DNA of 64,000 nucleotides. Origin: Protopterus annectens (Eukaryota; Chordata; Ceratodontiformes; Protopteridae). Under the pieces are notes generated by a model. It searched no databases. It was not told the DNA's origin and worked only from the letters and a program-made list of their open reading frames with translations. Every line of letters begins with the position of its first letter. The stretch's first letter is position 1. The stretch covers positions 616,067,095 through 616,131,094 of the forward strand of contig NC_056730.1 in assembly GCF_019279795.1 (NCBI RefSeq), in the 5' to 3' direction. The position numbers were made by a program, and so were the translations under genes. Below are positions 1-10,940 of the stretch, in pieces.

Positions 1-512
1 TTTTCCTCTTTTCTGCAACAGTTTCTTTCCTCTGTTGTAGAGTTTGTTTATGGCAGGGGACCACCAGATTGGCTTCCATTTTTGGAGGAGAGCGTCTTCG
101 TTCTATTTGAGATGATATGATTCATGCAGGAGTGGATGTGCTCGTACAGTGCCTTAGTGTAGGATTCAGCAGTCGAACTTTCAGCTCCTGTCTGCATGGG
201 TGTCATGAAGTTTGTCACTTCTGACTTGAGTAGCACAAAGTTGGCTTTGGAGAAGTTTTTTTAAGGAGGTTTCCTTAATGGGCAGTGGGGGTGGGATGTG
301 GATGTCAAGGGTGATTTACTTATGGTCAGACCTGACCAATGAGGGGGTGACCACTGGTGTGGAGCATCTATCTCCCATGTTGGTAATGACCAGGTCTAGG
401 ATATTGGAACCCATGGTTGGACAATGGATTAGTTGATCCAGGGCGTTGGAATTTATGAATTCCAAGAACCGTTGGGAAAAGTTGGATATACCAGCATCCA
501 AAAATACTAAAA
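1..512 (-). pseudogene. CR1-like LINE ORF2 fragment (endonuclease end and linker)
   Basis: Reading the minus strand, about 501-316 encodes the end of an apurinic-like endonuclease (FLEFINSNALDQLI, then ILDLVITNMG and a terminal SDHK). Positions 236-48 encode the linker that follows in this family (SYTKALYEHIHSCMNH). The same linker recurs at 5.9 kb and 18.4 kb, which identifies the family. The reading frame breaks between the two parts, so this is a dead copy. It runs off the left edge of the window and its 5' limit is near 512. Known: CR1/L2-clade ORF2 has an EN-RT order. Inferred: the reverse transcriptase lies outside the window. Confidence 0.8.
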
Positions 513-1640
513 TAAATAGATTGAGTTTAGTGTTATTTGTGATTATTCTGAGATAATAAATGTTCTAAACAAATTGAGTAACATTTTAATTTAGTAAGGA
601 TACAGGATATATTTGTTGGTTGCTAAAAGCTGTGCTGAAGATCCAAGAATTTTATGACTTTGATCACTCATATGTGCTATGGGAGGCTATGACTCCAAGG
701 ATTAATGCATATAAAGCTGATAAATGTTTCTAGAAGCCCAATTTTGTATCTATAAACAAGGAGTTGTCAGAATGGAGGTTAAAGGGCAGCATAAAATCTA
801 AATGTAAAGAAGAATGCTGAGATCTTTTTTTTTTTTCTTTAAAAAACACCTTTGTGGAATTATCACATGTGAGCCTGCACATTTATATTTATACAAAAGT
901 AATATAGCCGTATTAACAAATTCACATTTACAAACATTATACAACACATATATTGTTCTATACAATATAATCAAACCAACATTGCATAAATTGTTTAATT
1001 CCTGTCTTCTCTTAAGCCTCGTTCCTCCTTTAAAACATTTTCCACATGCATTGTTCCCATAATTTCCATTTTTTATGTAATTTTCTCCTACCCTTGTCTA
1101 AAGATCATGCTTCCTGTTCTTTTATTTCTGTTACAATATTCACTACTTAAGGTATGGTCTAAGCCGGATCATGGTCAAATGAGGTCCTAGGCATGGCATT
1201 AGATTGGGACACCCCCCAGAGCAACCTCTCCTGCAGCAACTGCCTATCCAGTGATCAAGTTAATAGACTAACTTGCCCCCCCAACTAGGGCATTACATAC
1301 CATACTTCTCAACCTCTTACTGCAAGAAATCTCAGCAAAACCTAAAATAATGGGGACGCAATGTCCCAAAAAATAGGGATAGATTTTAAATATTGCTCTT
1401 AGTAGTTGCTAGAATAACAGGATTGGTGTTAGCATGCATTTTCTGAAGGCTGTGAAGTCTGAAACTCATATATATGTCCTTATTTAATGACTTCAATTGT
1501 TTGTGATTTGCCAGAAAAACATGAATTTTATAAGAAGCAGACCAAAATTCTGAGACTAAATCTGGACAGTTCAGAGGTATGCAATAAATCCAAGCAGTTA
1601 AAGGACATGCATGGCATAAAACCAAACAATTTATTTAGTA
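513..1640. other. AT-rich stretch without recognised gene
   Basis: No coding frame with recognisable motifs is seen on either strand. There is a T-rich tract near 823 and a C-rich patch near 1200-1290. Nothing supports a promoter or RNA gene here. Confidence 0.5.
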
Positions 1641-1646
1641 AAAAAC

Positions 1647-1689
1647 ATGTAAGTGCTTTCGCATAGTACTCCTACGCTTCATCAGACAT
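1647..1689 (-). ncRNA. Hammerhead ribozyme motif
   Basis: On the minus strand the order is stem I (ATGT), the core CTGATGA (1679-1685), a 6-bp stem II (GCGTAG with CTATGC, one G-T pair, 5-nt loop), GAAA (1657-1660), a short GCAC stem III with no loop, TT, and ACAT closing stem I. All invariant core blocks are present in order and stem I pairs perfectly. Very short stem III is typical of the minimal type I hammerheads described in Penelope-like retroelements and satellite DNA, which act as dimers. Cleavage is predicted after the TT. Self-cleavage is inferred, not shown. Confidence 0.65.
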
Positions 1690-2181
1690 AAAATTCTGTC
1701 ACATGCCTAAACATTTTAGACACTGTTAAACCAATCACTGCTAAGCAACCTTTTCCCTCCAATTAAATAATTAGTGGAAACCAAGTGATTTAAAGTAACC
1801 TAACACTTTAGCAAAATAAGTACATGTTTAGTATGTTCCAACCACAACTTATATAATAAATGTCAGATATAATAAATAAGGCATATATTGCAGATATCTA
1901 AACAGTATAATATGCATCATACATAAACCATCTCATCATGCTGTTGCAAATATACTGATGTTTTGGAAAATTTAATGCAGAACTGCATCAACAAAGGCTG
2001 AAACAGTCCTGCCATCCACATAGTTGACTTAATTTACAATAAAAAAGTAGAACTGCTACATGAACGCTCATCAATTTGCTAAGATGTTCAAAAAACAAAC
2101 ACATAAACAAACAAAAAATATATAAAAATAAATATAAATAAAACTGAATATCATAGCTAAATACTGCTAGCATAAAAATAT
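1690..2181. other. AT-rich sequence next to the ribozyme motif
   Basis: This stretch may be the rest of the retroelement that carried the hammerhead, but no reverse transcriptase motif is visible. Nothing else is recognised. Confidence 0.4.
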
Positions 2182-2262
2182 GGGCCGGATTCACGAAGGC
2201 TTGCATGGAGTCTAAGAGTAGTGTAAGACTCCATGCAGCCTTCGCGATCCAGGAACAGCCCA
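2182..2262 (+). repeat. Left terminal inverted repeat with hairpin
   Basis: The terminal block is followed by an imperfect hairpin (GCATGGAGTCT with AGACTCCATGC). The arm continues into a degenerate inverted copy of the terminus (CCTTCGCGATCC). The sequence at 2270-2310 adds GTAAGAG and CTCTTACATGGAG in opposite orientation. Such subterminal palindromes are the expected binding sites for transposase or its SANT partner. Confidence 0.65.
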
Positions 2263-3537
2263 AAGTCCGTGTAAGAGTCAAGCTAAAACGGCTCTTACAT
2301 GGAGTGGGCGTGGATAAGCTAATCACCTCACTTGCAGCTGAACAGCATGCAAATGAGGATGATTAGCGATCCAGGAAGCCCAGAACAGCCCGTGTAAGAG
2401 CCGTTTTAGCTGCAGAAATGTACTCAGTTGAACTGAGTACGTTTCTGCAAAAACTGCAATAAAGCCATGTCAGCTCCAAATAAAGGGTGCATATGTGTCA
2501 GACAGCATGCCAATGGCCAAATATGTGGCCATTGGCAAGGTAACCTGATGCAAATATATGAAAAATATATATTTTTTTTTTTGGCGATTGCCGATGTTTA
2601 AACTCAGCGCAGCCCCGCGGAAACGGGCTGCGCTGCATAGAACATAAAAACGAAGGTTTTAAACCCACAAATGTGGGTTTTATGCAATACATGGAATGTC
2701 AATGCAGGGACCAGCAGACCAAAACCAACATGGCCACCGTGTAGTGGTTGCTAAGGGGGGAAGCTGAGTCTAAGGGATGTAACTAAGCATTAGTAGGCAA
2801 TCTGATGCAAATGAGTGTAAGGATACTGAATTCCACTGTCACATAGCAAATGAGCACATTCTGAGTAGTGTAAGAGTTACAGAAGGGGAGGAACAGAGTA
2901 GGAGATAGGTGACATCACAGGGGGGAATGGTAGAAAGAAATGCAGTTCATTGGAGGTTAGAGTTATATGACAGATGTCAGACAGATATCATGGAAAGAGG
3001 TGTGCCACTAAGTAAGCATGAGAAAGTCAAGAAATGGAAAGTGTACACTGTTGCCTACACCAAAGTTTCTTGCTGGATGTGTATGCACACGCAGGCGTGC
3101 CAATGGCCGAAAGTAAGGCAGTGTGCGCGCGTGTAAGGCAGACTGAGCATGTGGGAGCGTGTTGGGAGATGTTTAACACCGTTTGCGTGGGTGTGCATGC
3201 ATTTTAAACCGAATAAGCAGATTCTGAACTGTGTAAGTATGTGTGCGCGCGTGTAAGCCACTGTGAGCATGTTTCTGCTGGTTTGCACACGGCTCCTCCC
3301 TGAGGAAACAGAAAGGAAAAAGGAAGCAACAGATGTAGTAGGAAGTTAGCAGGGAATACTGCTGGAGCTAGCAGGTGAAAACAATTAGATGCAGGCAATT
3401 ACACAAGCAGAATAGTAGCCCAGCCCAGCACTTAAAACTCTGCAAACAGCAGTGCAGAATGTTTCTCTCAAGAGACACTGCAAGACAGGAGTAAGCTAAT
3501 AGAAGTGAAAACTGAAAAAGCTTCACTCAGAGCAGAA
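2263..3537. other. Left subterminal and 5' leader region of the Harbinger
   Basis: This non-coding segment contains repeated short motifs: GTGTAAGAGCCGTTTTAG-like blocks near 2280 and 2393, and GTGTGCGCGCGTGTAAG twice (about 3120 and 3240). A GC-rich hairpin lies around 2610-2635. A TTAAAA near 3433 could serve as a weak TATA element for the transposase, but this is speculative. Confidence 0.45.
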
Positions 3538-4668
3538 ATGTTAGGGGCTGCCATAGCTGTCATAATGAGACATAGGCAACTTGCTGAGGGTGGTGACAAT
3601 GCAGATGGTGCCAGACAACCCACAGTGAGGAGACAGAGAAGGGTGTACAGGCCCAGGGTCACCTACCACGGGTTACATGAGCTGGAGATAGTAGAGCGCT
3701 ATAGAGTGGACAGAGACCTCCTGCAGCAAATAGTGGAGCTGTGCAGGCCACGCCTCACACACAGAACCAACAGAGGGGAACCCATCCCAGTGGAAACCAA
3801 GGTATGTGTTGGCCTAAGAATACTAGCAACAGGTACCTTCCAGAGACCAACTGGTGATATGATGGGGATATCACAGGCATCAGCCTCCAGGGTACTGCAC
3901 CAGTTCCTGGATGCCATGTCAGCACATGTCGGTGATCATGTATATTTCCCCAATGCCCGTGAGGTATTGGCCAGCAATATGCGTCTCTTCCAGCAAATAG
4001 CAGAATACCCTGAGGTACTGGGTGCAATAGACTGCACGCACATACGCATCAAAGCACCAGCCGGTGAGCGGGGTAGGGCATACATCAACCGCAAGGGCTT
4101 CCCCTCCATCAACTGCCAGGTTGTGTGCGATGCCCAGGGCATAATAATGAATGTGTGTGCTGGCTGTCCTGGGAGCTACCATGATTCCCACATCTGGCAT
4201 TTGACGCAGCTGTACCAGACATTTGCCAGTGGGGACATCCCGCACGGACACCTAGTGGGGGATGCAGGTTATGCACTGGAGCTGTGGCTGATGACACCCA
4301 TCAGAAACACACACACACCTGAACAGGAACGCCATAATGAGGCACACGCACAAATATGTAATGTAATAGAGCGTGTGTTTGGGCTGCTCAAGTCATGGTT
4401 CCGGTGTCTGGACACATCTGGTGGAGCCTTGCAGTACACACCAACTACATGCACCCAAATTGTCATGGTATGTGCTATGCTACATAATATGATCTTGCGA
4501 AAACAGCTGCAGCAGGACCAGCATAGGGCCGGGCCAAACAGCCCCCCACCATTGCCAAGGCCATCACAGGCAGAGCGTGACTCGGAGGAGGAACAACCTG
4601 AGCCTGCCCCAGTAGGCAGAAGGAGGCGTGCCCAGTATGCCCTGGCCTTGGCAAAGAGGCAACGATAG
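3538..4668 (+). CDS. PIF/Harbinger transposase, intact
   Basis: A DDE-superfamily nuclease that would cut and join the transposon ends in the nucleus. The frame is open from 3505, but that codon is GTG. The first ATG is at 3538, giving 376 residues, a usual length for the family. From this ATG, a helix-turn-helix-like segment (GISQASASRVLHQFL) lies near residues 110-124. The catalytic triad is visible: D165 in GAIDCTHI, D242 in LVGDAGYAL and E278 in NVIERVFGLLKSWF, with 35 residues between the last two, typical of PIF/Harbinger (HARBI1-like). SYHDS and the TPIR motif are also conserved. The C-terminus is Pro/Glu-rich, then basic (GRRRRAQYALALAKRQR), a possible nuclear signal. No stop or frameshift interrupts it, unlike the two other copies in the window. 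It points inward from the left end. Confidence 0.93.
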   Translation: MLGAAIAVIMRHRQLAEGGDNADGARQPTVRRQRRVYRPRVTYHGLHELEIVERYRVDRDLLQQIVELCRPRLTHRTNRGEPIPVETKVCVGLRILATGTFQRPTGDMMGISQASASRVLHQFLDAMSAHVGDHVYFPNAREVLASNMRLFQQIAEYPEVLGAIDCTHIRIKAPAGERGRAYINRKGFPSINCQVVCDAQGIIMNVCAGCPGSYHDSHIWHLTQLYQTFASGDIPHGHLVGDAGYALELWLMTPIRNTHTPEQERHNEAHAQICNVIERVFGLLKSWFRCLDTSGGALQYTPTTCTQIVMVCAMLHNMILRKQLQQDQHRAGPNSPPPLPRPSQAERDSEEEQPEPAPVGRRRRAQYALALAKRQR

Positions 4669-4879
4669 CACATACACTGGCTCAGTAGGAACCCTGGGAA
4701 TGATACCCTCTGACTCACTCATATAGTAACAGGGATGCCTAACATGACACAACCTGCTCTCAAACATGTACAGGGAAGTGTAATATGCGCATCTGACAGA
4801 GACAGCCCTGCAGCACCACCTGAGGCATGAATGCTATGTGTTAAGTAATGTAACACCATGTACTATATGCACACCTGAG

Positions 4880-6095
4880 GACCCTGACTAACATCCTACC
4901 CTCACCAAGCATCATGCCACAACATGACAATGAGATGATCAAGTGCAACAATTGACTGAAGTATCGCAGTTAGTCAAAGGGGATCCAATGTGTGCCAGTC
5001 TGGGATGACATGCTGAGCATGACATGATGCACCACCTGCTAGGACCGGCATGCACCTATCAGTGCAGGCCGTATGGATACTGGCAAAGGCTGTTGTCACC
5101 CACAGTGTGCCCTGAATAGGTAAGGCTCAAAACACAAACCTATCTCCATAGGTATCAGAAGGGATAAGAATAAGATAAGGGATAAGTTGAAACAGCAAGA
5201 TGCATGCAGTCTAAACTCACCCAGTATGGAGAATGTTGATATCTGCGCTGTAACAGAAAACTGAGGCAAGGCTCACAACAGCACCCTAACACTACCAGGT
5301 TACACCTCATACTGTGCTGTACAGCCTCAAAACTTGGAACAAGCTACAAAAGGAGGGTGACTAGCAAGAATTGTCAAGGATAACCACACCCCCATGTTGG
5401 TACCACAACAAAAAGCAGCATGGACTAGCCATGCTCAAGTAACAGTGGCTAAAACTGCCCCCAGTTTATAGCCTGCTACAGACTACTGTCCCAACACCAG
5501 GAACTGCATCCGGCCTATGCTGTAATACATGAATATACAAAGTCCTCCAAACCGCATTATATTGGGTGACTGCAAATACCCAGACATAGGCTGGGAGCAT
5601 TATACTAGCTCCAACAGTGTAGGACAAAAGTTCATAGAATCCATAAACCAAAAGGCCCAGGAACAACGTACCACTCCCACAAGAGGGGTAAGCATACTGG
5701 ATGTGATAATCAGCAACATGGGTATTGGATGGCAAGATGAGAAGTGTATTGCTCACTGGTAAAACCAGACCATAGAGTAATCACACTGGATATCCAAATC
5801 CTGACCACAGTCCCTGGCCAGAAAACCACAGTGGAAAACATGTGTTAAGCAATATTTGCACTCCTCCAAACTGATGTGGAATCCATTAAAGGTCCCGTGC
5901 AGGTGCAAAATATGGGCCACACCTCAGAACCTGTAATACAGCCATTCCATGAACACTGCCAGGAATGCTTGGATTATGCAGTCCTAAATTAAAACAAGAC
6001 ACAATGCCATACACACAGAAATCTGGCATGGTGGACACCAGCCATAACCAAACCATGCAAGAGAATGAGGAAGCTACTACATGATAGAGCAAACA
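4880..6095 (+). pseudogene. Decayed CR1-like LINE, copy I
   Basis: About 4890-5110 aligns with the C-terminal part of the ORF1 esterase seen better at 6.8-7.0 kb. About 5230-5330 is the endonuclease start (NVDICAVTE, then LPGYTS). Positions 5529-5760 encode the middle and end of the endonuclease (ILGDCKYPDIGWEHY, ILDVIISNMG). About 5915-6090 is the EN-RT linker. Many stops and frame changes make it non-functional. It is nested inside the Harbinger. Confidence 0.75.
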
Positions 6096-6099
6096 TAAA

Positions 6100-8293
6100 C
6101 AATGAAGTAATCACTGATCAGTATTATGGCAATAAAATCTGTCCACACATACAATCCACTAAGGCCAGCCACAACAAGTGGAATCTGTGAATCCTGAGGC
6201 AATGTTACACCTGCCCCAAGTACACAGACAACCCCCAACTCCACCCAAGAAATATAAATATATGTGAGAGATGCAACCATCTATCCAAACTGGAGGCTGA
6301 GCTCCCTCAACTCAGTACTCCCAAAACAAGTCAGGAGGAGAAGGTAACCACACACACCACAAACACAGTCCCACATAGACCTATTACAACTGCAAACCAA
6401 ACACATAAACACAGAAGAACATTCCCGGAGGCACAAATTACAAACACAGCACACCAATAGAGGCCTCTAAAGCAGACACCCAATCAAACAACCTCCAAAC
6501 ATAGCACATGCAACACATAGTACACAAAGCTGGTGTGCCAAACAGTCACAGGCCAGAAGGAGAAACAACATGCCTGATACAGTTGTAATAGGTGACTCCA
6601 TAGTCAGACACACTGCTGTCCTGCACACCAGACTGAACAAGGGAAAGGGTACAGTAAGCTGCCTGTAGGCTGCCACAATATGCCACATAACAGAAGTATG
6701 TAGGTCACAGTAGAAATATGATGCAGTCATAGTCCATGCTGGTGTGAATGACCTGAGATGTACCGCCCTAGACTACATGAAAAGAGACATAGATGAGATA
6801 TCTGATTATGTAGTCCAGGCCGGTATGACACTCACCGTTTGCAGCATCCTACCCTTACCAAGAATAATGCCACAGTACAAACACGGAATGATCAGTCATA
6901 GCAAGTGGCACACTTACTGGTGTCATTCCAAGGGGATCCAATGTCTGTCTGCTTGGGATGTCATGCTTGACAAGCCACGCAGCTGTTCTTGGGATGGCCT
7001 GCACCTGTTACCCCTGGGCGTCTGAATATTGGATAAGGCCTTTGCCACCTCCATAGAGCCTTTTGTAGGCAAGGCTGAAAAGACTGACCCACCACCCTAG
7101 AAAGCATAAGTGGGAAGAAACATAAGGGAAATGCTGACCAATGTCAGATGTGTACACCCCAATATGCATGCTCCCGAGGCCATCCCCAGTATGGAGAACA
7201 TTGATGTCTGTGCAGTGACAGAAACCTGCTGCAAGCCTCCTGACAGCACACCAGCACTACCAGGTTATACCACGTATCATGTGTCATGACCCCAAAACCT
7301 GGAACAAAACATAAAAGGAGGGTGAGTATCCATAGTCAGCACAGACACCCATACGTCCAGGTAACTGACAATGCACAAGGCATTGGAGTTCACCCATGTG
7401 CAACTAACTGTAGGCAAGACTGCTGTACAGTCTGTAGCATGCTACAGACCGCACTCTCACACACAATAACCCCACCCAGCTGTCCTGAAGACACTGGACA
7501 GTATGAATGTCCCACCATTATGTATGGAAGGAGTAACCAGGGACCTAGGGACACAAGTGGACAGTAACCTGTTATGTGACACCCACATTGCCAATGTGGC
7601 TAGGAAGACTGTCTACATTTGACACCGTTTCAGGAAAGGATTCACATCTACGTCAACAGAGGTCATTGTGCCCCTATACTTTTCTCTAATCACACCCATA
7701 ATCTAGTACAATGCCTCATATGGGATGTACCTTACCTGACACCTGCAGCAGTTAGAAAGACCTCAAAGGTACCTCACCAAGAGGATAAAGGGTCTCAAAT
7801 ATATGTCTTATGCTGCCTGGCTGTAGACACCCCAGCTGAATGCAGTCACATACTGCCTACACAGAGGCATTGCATGCCTGTTGTAGGAGGCCATGCCCAA
7901 CACAGGAGTAATGGACATGCTCCACCCCAGAAAACTCAAATCCATCGGAGCTGTGAGAGTGAGAGATGTCAACCTCAACAAATAATGAAATAGGATGTGC
8001 TGGTGGGACAGATACATAATCCAGAGGCTCCCACACCCTGGACCAGAATCCCACTCCATGTTAGGCAGAGCCCCTCACTGACACTCTTCAACAGGAATCT
8101 TGCCAAGTGGATGGATGATTGTAGAGTTACACTGGGGTCTTCACTGTGTCATGTCCAGACAGAGGCACAGCAAAGCAAATCATAAATGGTCATAATATTC
8201 ACATAGCAAGGGGTGGCAAAAGCCACACACACTCTGGCTAGGTTAACAAATGCCCTAGGGTGGATAGCCTAGTATGAACCTATGAACCTATGA
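6100..8293 (+). mobile_element. Decayed CR1-like LINE, copy II, with ORF1 and 3' tail
   Basis: Order on the plus strand: ORF1 zinc-finger-like segment with two CxxC pairs (CYTC and CERC, about 6205-6280) followed by a Leu/Glu-rich helix; ORF1 esterase (about 6572-7030); endonuclease start near 7190; then a jump to the end of the reverse transcriptase and thumb (DLGTQVDSNL near 7538, LYFSLITPI near 7675, TKRIKGLKYM near 7775); then the ORF2 C-terminus (LFNRNLAKWMD near 8090). It ends in repeated CCTATGAA octamers at about 8274-8293, like the 8-bp tail repeats of CR1 elements. The centre of ORF2 is missing, so the copy is internally deleted. Confidence 0.75.
6572..7023 (+). pseudogene. LINE ORF1 SGNH/GDSL-type esterase domain (broken)
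   Basis: The translation starts MPDTVVIGDSIVRHTAVL, containing the block I GDS of SGNH hydrolases. After two stops it continues with VIVHAGVNDL, matching the block III GxND element, and then CSILPLPRIMPQ. The end, WDGLHLLPLGV, holds the Asp-x-x-His (DGLH) expected for block V. An esterase in ORF1 is established for the CR1 clade, where it is thought to help contact membranes or lipids. Stops near 6661 and 6709 inactivate this copy. Confidence 0.75.
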
Positions 8294-10095
8294 AGATACA
8301 AATTGTACAGGACACTAAGGATAATCCCAAGGCTTTCACAACTGATGGTAGGAACCATGTTGGGAATTCACAGATATGCCCTGAATCACACAAATATCAC
8401 AAACACACACACATATTGCCAACATACATCCTGACAGGTGCAGTGCAACCCCCGAATGCAGAATATCTATCCCAGAAGACTGCTGGCCCCCTGACATTGC
8501 AGATGCTGAGGTAACAGCCAACATCTACAAAGCAAAACAAACAGCAGCAATGGTATGAGATGGTGTCCTGGGCTTAGTGCAACTTGGACTCCAAGATGAC
8601 TGGAATGCCAAACCACACTACTGCTCAATGTCAGCCTTACCACAGAATATGTACCCAAAGAGCAGTGTACAACAACAGTGGTCCTTCTCAACAAAGGTGT
8701 TGCCGGAATGGATACTGAAAACTACTACCCCAGAATCCTGAGAAGCTCGGTTTGCACAGCTATGGAAAGGATCAGCATGTACCACAGACATAAAGATATT
8801 GGGGACCTACTGACACCGGACCCAACCCAGTGTGGCTTTCTCAAGTGCAGATCCTGCCCCTAAACATGTTTGACTCAAATGAAACAGTCATCAAGGTCAT
8901 TGATGAGGGCAATGTGGTCCACACAGTGTAGCTGGACCTTGCAAAGGCTTCTATACAATACCCTACGTGTTCATTATATATAGGCTCACCAGCTTAAATA
9001 TAAACCCACATGTCAGTAGAGGGTTGCAAACCAGACCAAGGACAGAACAGACATGGTCAGACATGCTGCAGCCATGTCAGACCACAAACCAGATATAACT
9101 GGCATCCCACAAGGCTTTGTCCTGGGATCTCCCTTGTCTGGTATATATGTCCCATAGGTACAGGCAAACATGGAAGGACTGTGTCCGAACATGTTTGCAG
9201 AGGACTACAAACTGCTCACCACATATGATCCACCAGCTGACACAAGCATCCCACAAAAGGGCCACATAGAAACAGACAACTGGTGCCATAGCCATGTCAG
9301 CAAGCTAATTGCAGAAACGTGTATAGTCAACCCCCGAGGATATACAGTAAGTGCCCACCAATTACCACATAGGTGTTAACCCATTATGTAGTTAACATGT
9401 AATGAGAGACCTGGGGACACAAGGTGATAGATATCCTGCATTGGACAAACATGTGCTGTAGTGTTTACAGAAACATACCATATACCCACTTAATCATGAA
9501 GGCTGTCAGATCTAGATAAGGGGAGGTCATTGTGGCTCTGCAGTCATCCTTCATCAGCGGTACAATTGACTACAATAGCCCCTGTGGGATGTACCTCAGC
9601 AGACACCTCCATCAACCGTAAAGTCCCCAACAGTACCTCATCAGGAGTATCAAAGAGCTTGCACAGATGCCATGTGTTGCCTGTGTTGCTGGCATCAATA
9701 AACATGCTGCACCTTGTACAATCTGAATGGCAGTGAGCTATGCACATGAGAGACCTGAATCCCAGCACTGACTTACATAGGACAAGCTGTACTGCGTGAT
9801 CCATAACACAGAAGCCACCCCACCCATGAGTGAGCCCCAGCACAGGCTACCCATAGAGTCACTTATCAATCTTCCTCAATAGGAATCCTGATGAGTGGAT
9901 GGGAGATGGTAGACTTATCCTGGGTATCACTGACATGTCACAGGTAGACAGAGGCACAGTATACTAACCATGACATATGTCATGGCAAACTCCACTTACA
10001 ATGTGTGTTGAAGGACAAACACACTCTCCAACTAGCATTAGACATGGACTAGGGCACATCGCTAGTGTTTGCATATGTACACCTATGTTGTGGAA
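8294..10095 (+). pseudogene. Decayed CR1-like LINE, copy III (reverse transcriptase part)
   Basis: It begins abruptly at the EN-RT linker, right after the tail of the preceding copy, and runs through reverse transcriptase. KVIDEGNVVHTV then LDLAKA is near 8900-8950, the region of the VPQGSVLGPLL motif is degraded near 9110, and a thumb region follows. The C-terminal LFLNRNPDEWMGD-like segment is near 9870-9905. A degenerate CACCTATG tail is near 10080. Many stops are present. Confidence 0.65.
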
Positions 10096-10940
10096 TACAC
10101 TACCAATGTTGGACAAGCCTGGTCTAAGTAGTTCATATCTGAACAGAATGCAACATGGTCAGATGTACACAACTGGCCCCTAACCAGGCTGTTGTGCCCA
10201 CTATCGAAATGTAAAGCAGTGATAGCAGTAAAGCCCAGGATACTGTCCACCACAGTCAAAGTACTACCAGTACACTATACAGTACTACAGTGTTAGGTCA
10301 GTGTGAAAGAATGTTGACAACTGTATGCAAAGTATCCCATGCAAACACTGCAGGCACAGTATAATCCTGTTGTGTTCACACACAAAGCAGTTGTACAGTA
10401 ACTACACAACATGACACACAACACACAACCATAAACGGGTGATATTTGTTGAAGTTCACACTCATCCACAAATGTGTTGGGCTGCAGAGTCCAACATATG
10501 GAATGCTCACACTGGGCATGCTCACACACTTTGATAAATGAGATATATGTCAGACAACATGCCATGGGAAGGCTGAACTGGGCATGCCCACACACTTAGG
10601 CCAAATCTCGGTTTAGCAGTTGGACACACATATCTGGTATTTTTATGTGTTATTCCAGGAACCAACCACATTACAGCAGTCTGCCCAGTGCACACAGTTA
10701 AATGACTACAGAGACATACGTGATATAGTGGATCACTCCCATATGCAAACAACTTCCACAGATGCACAAGTTGTTCATACAAACAGGGAATGCTATGGCA
10801 ATAAAGATGTGCAAACAGTCTATCAGCAACAAATAATGTGCATTTGACAATTAAACATATGGGTGTAGAGGTCAACACTAGGCTGTTTGCCCTAGGGAAT
10901 GACAGCTTAGCCAGAGTGTGCTTGGTGTCTGCCTCCCCAC
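10096..10940. other. Unassigned spacer
   Basis: No recognisable protein motif or RNA gene is seen. The segment is rich in CA/TG dinucleotides, as in decayed CpG-poor repeat DNA. It leads into the satellite array. Confidence 0.4.

Noticed and set aside
3505-3537. Upstream extension of the transposase frame starting at GTG
   Set aside because: GTG is not a usual start in animals; the first ATG at 3538 gives a full-length protein, so the start was moved.
6744-7025. Stand-alone host esterase gene
   Set aside because: The frame is part of a LINE ORF1, with upstream stops and LINE sequence on both sides.
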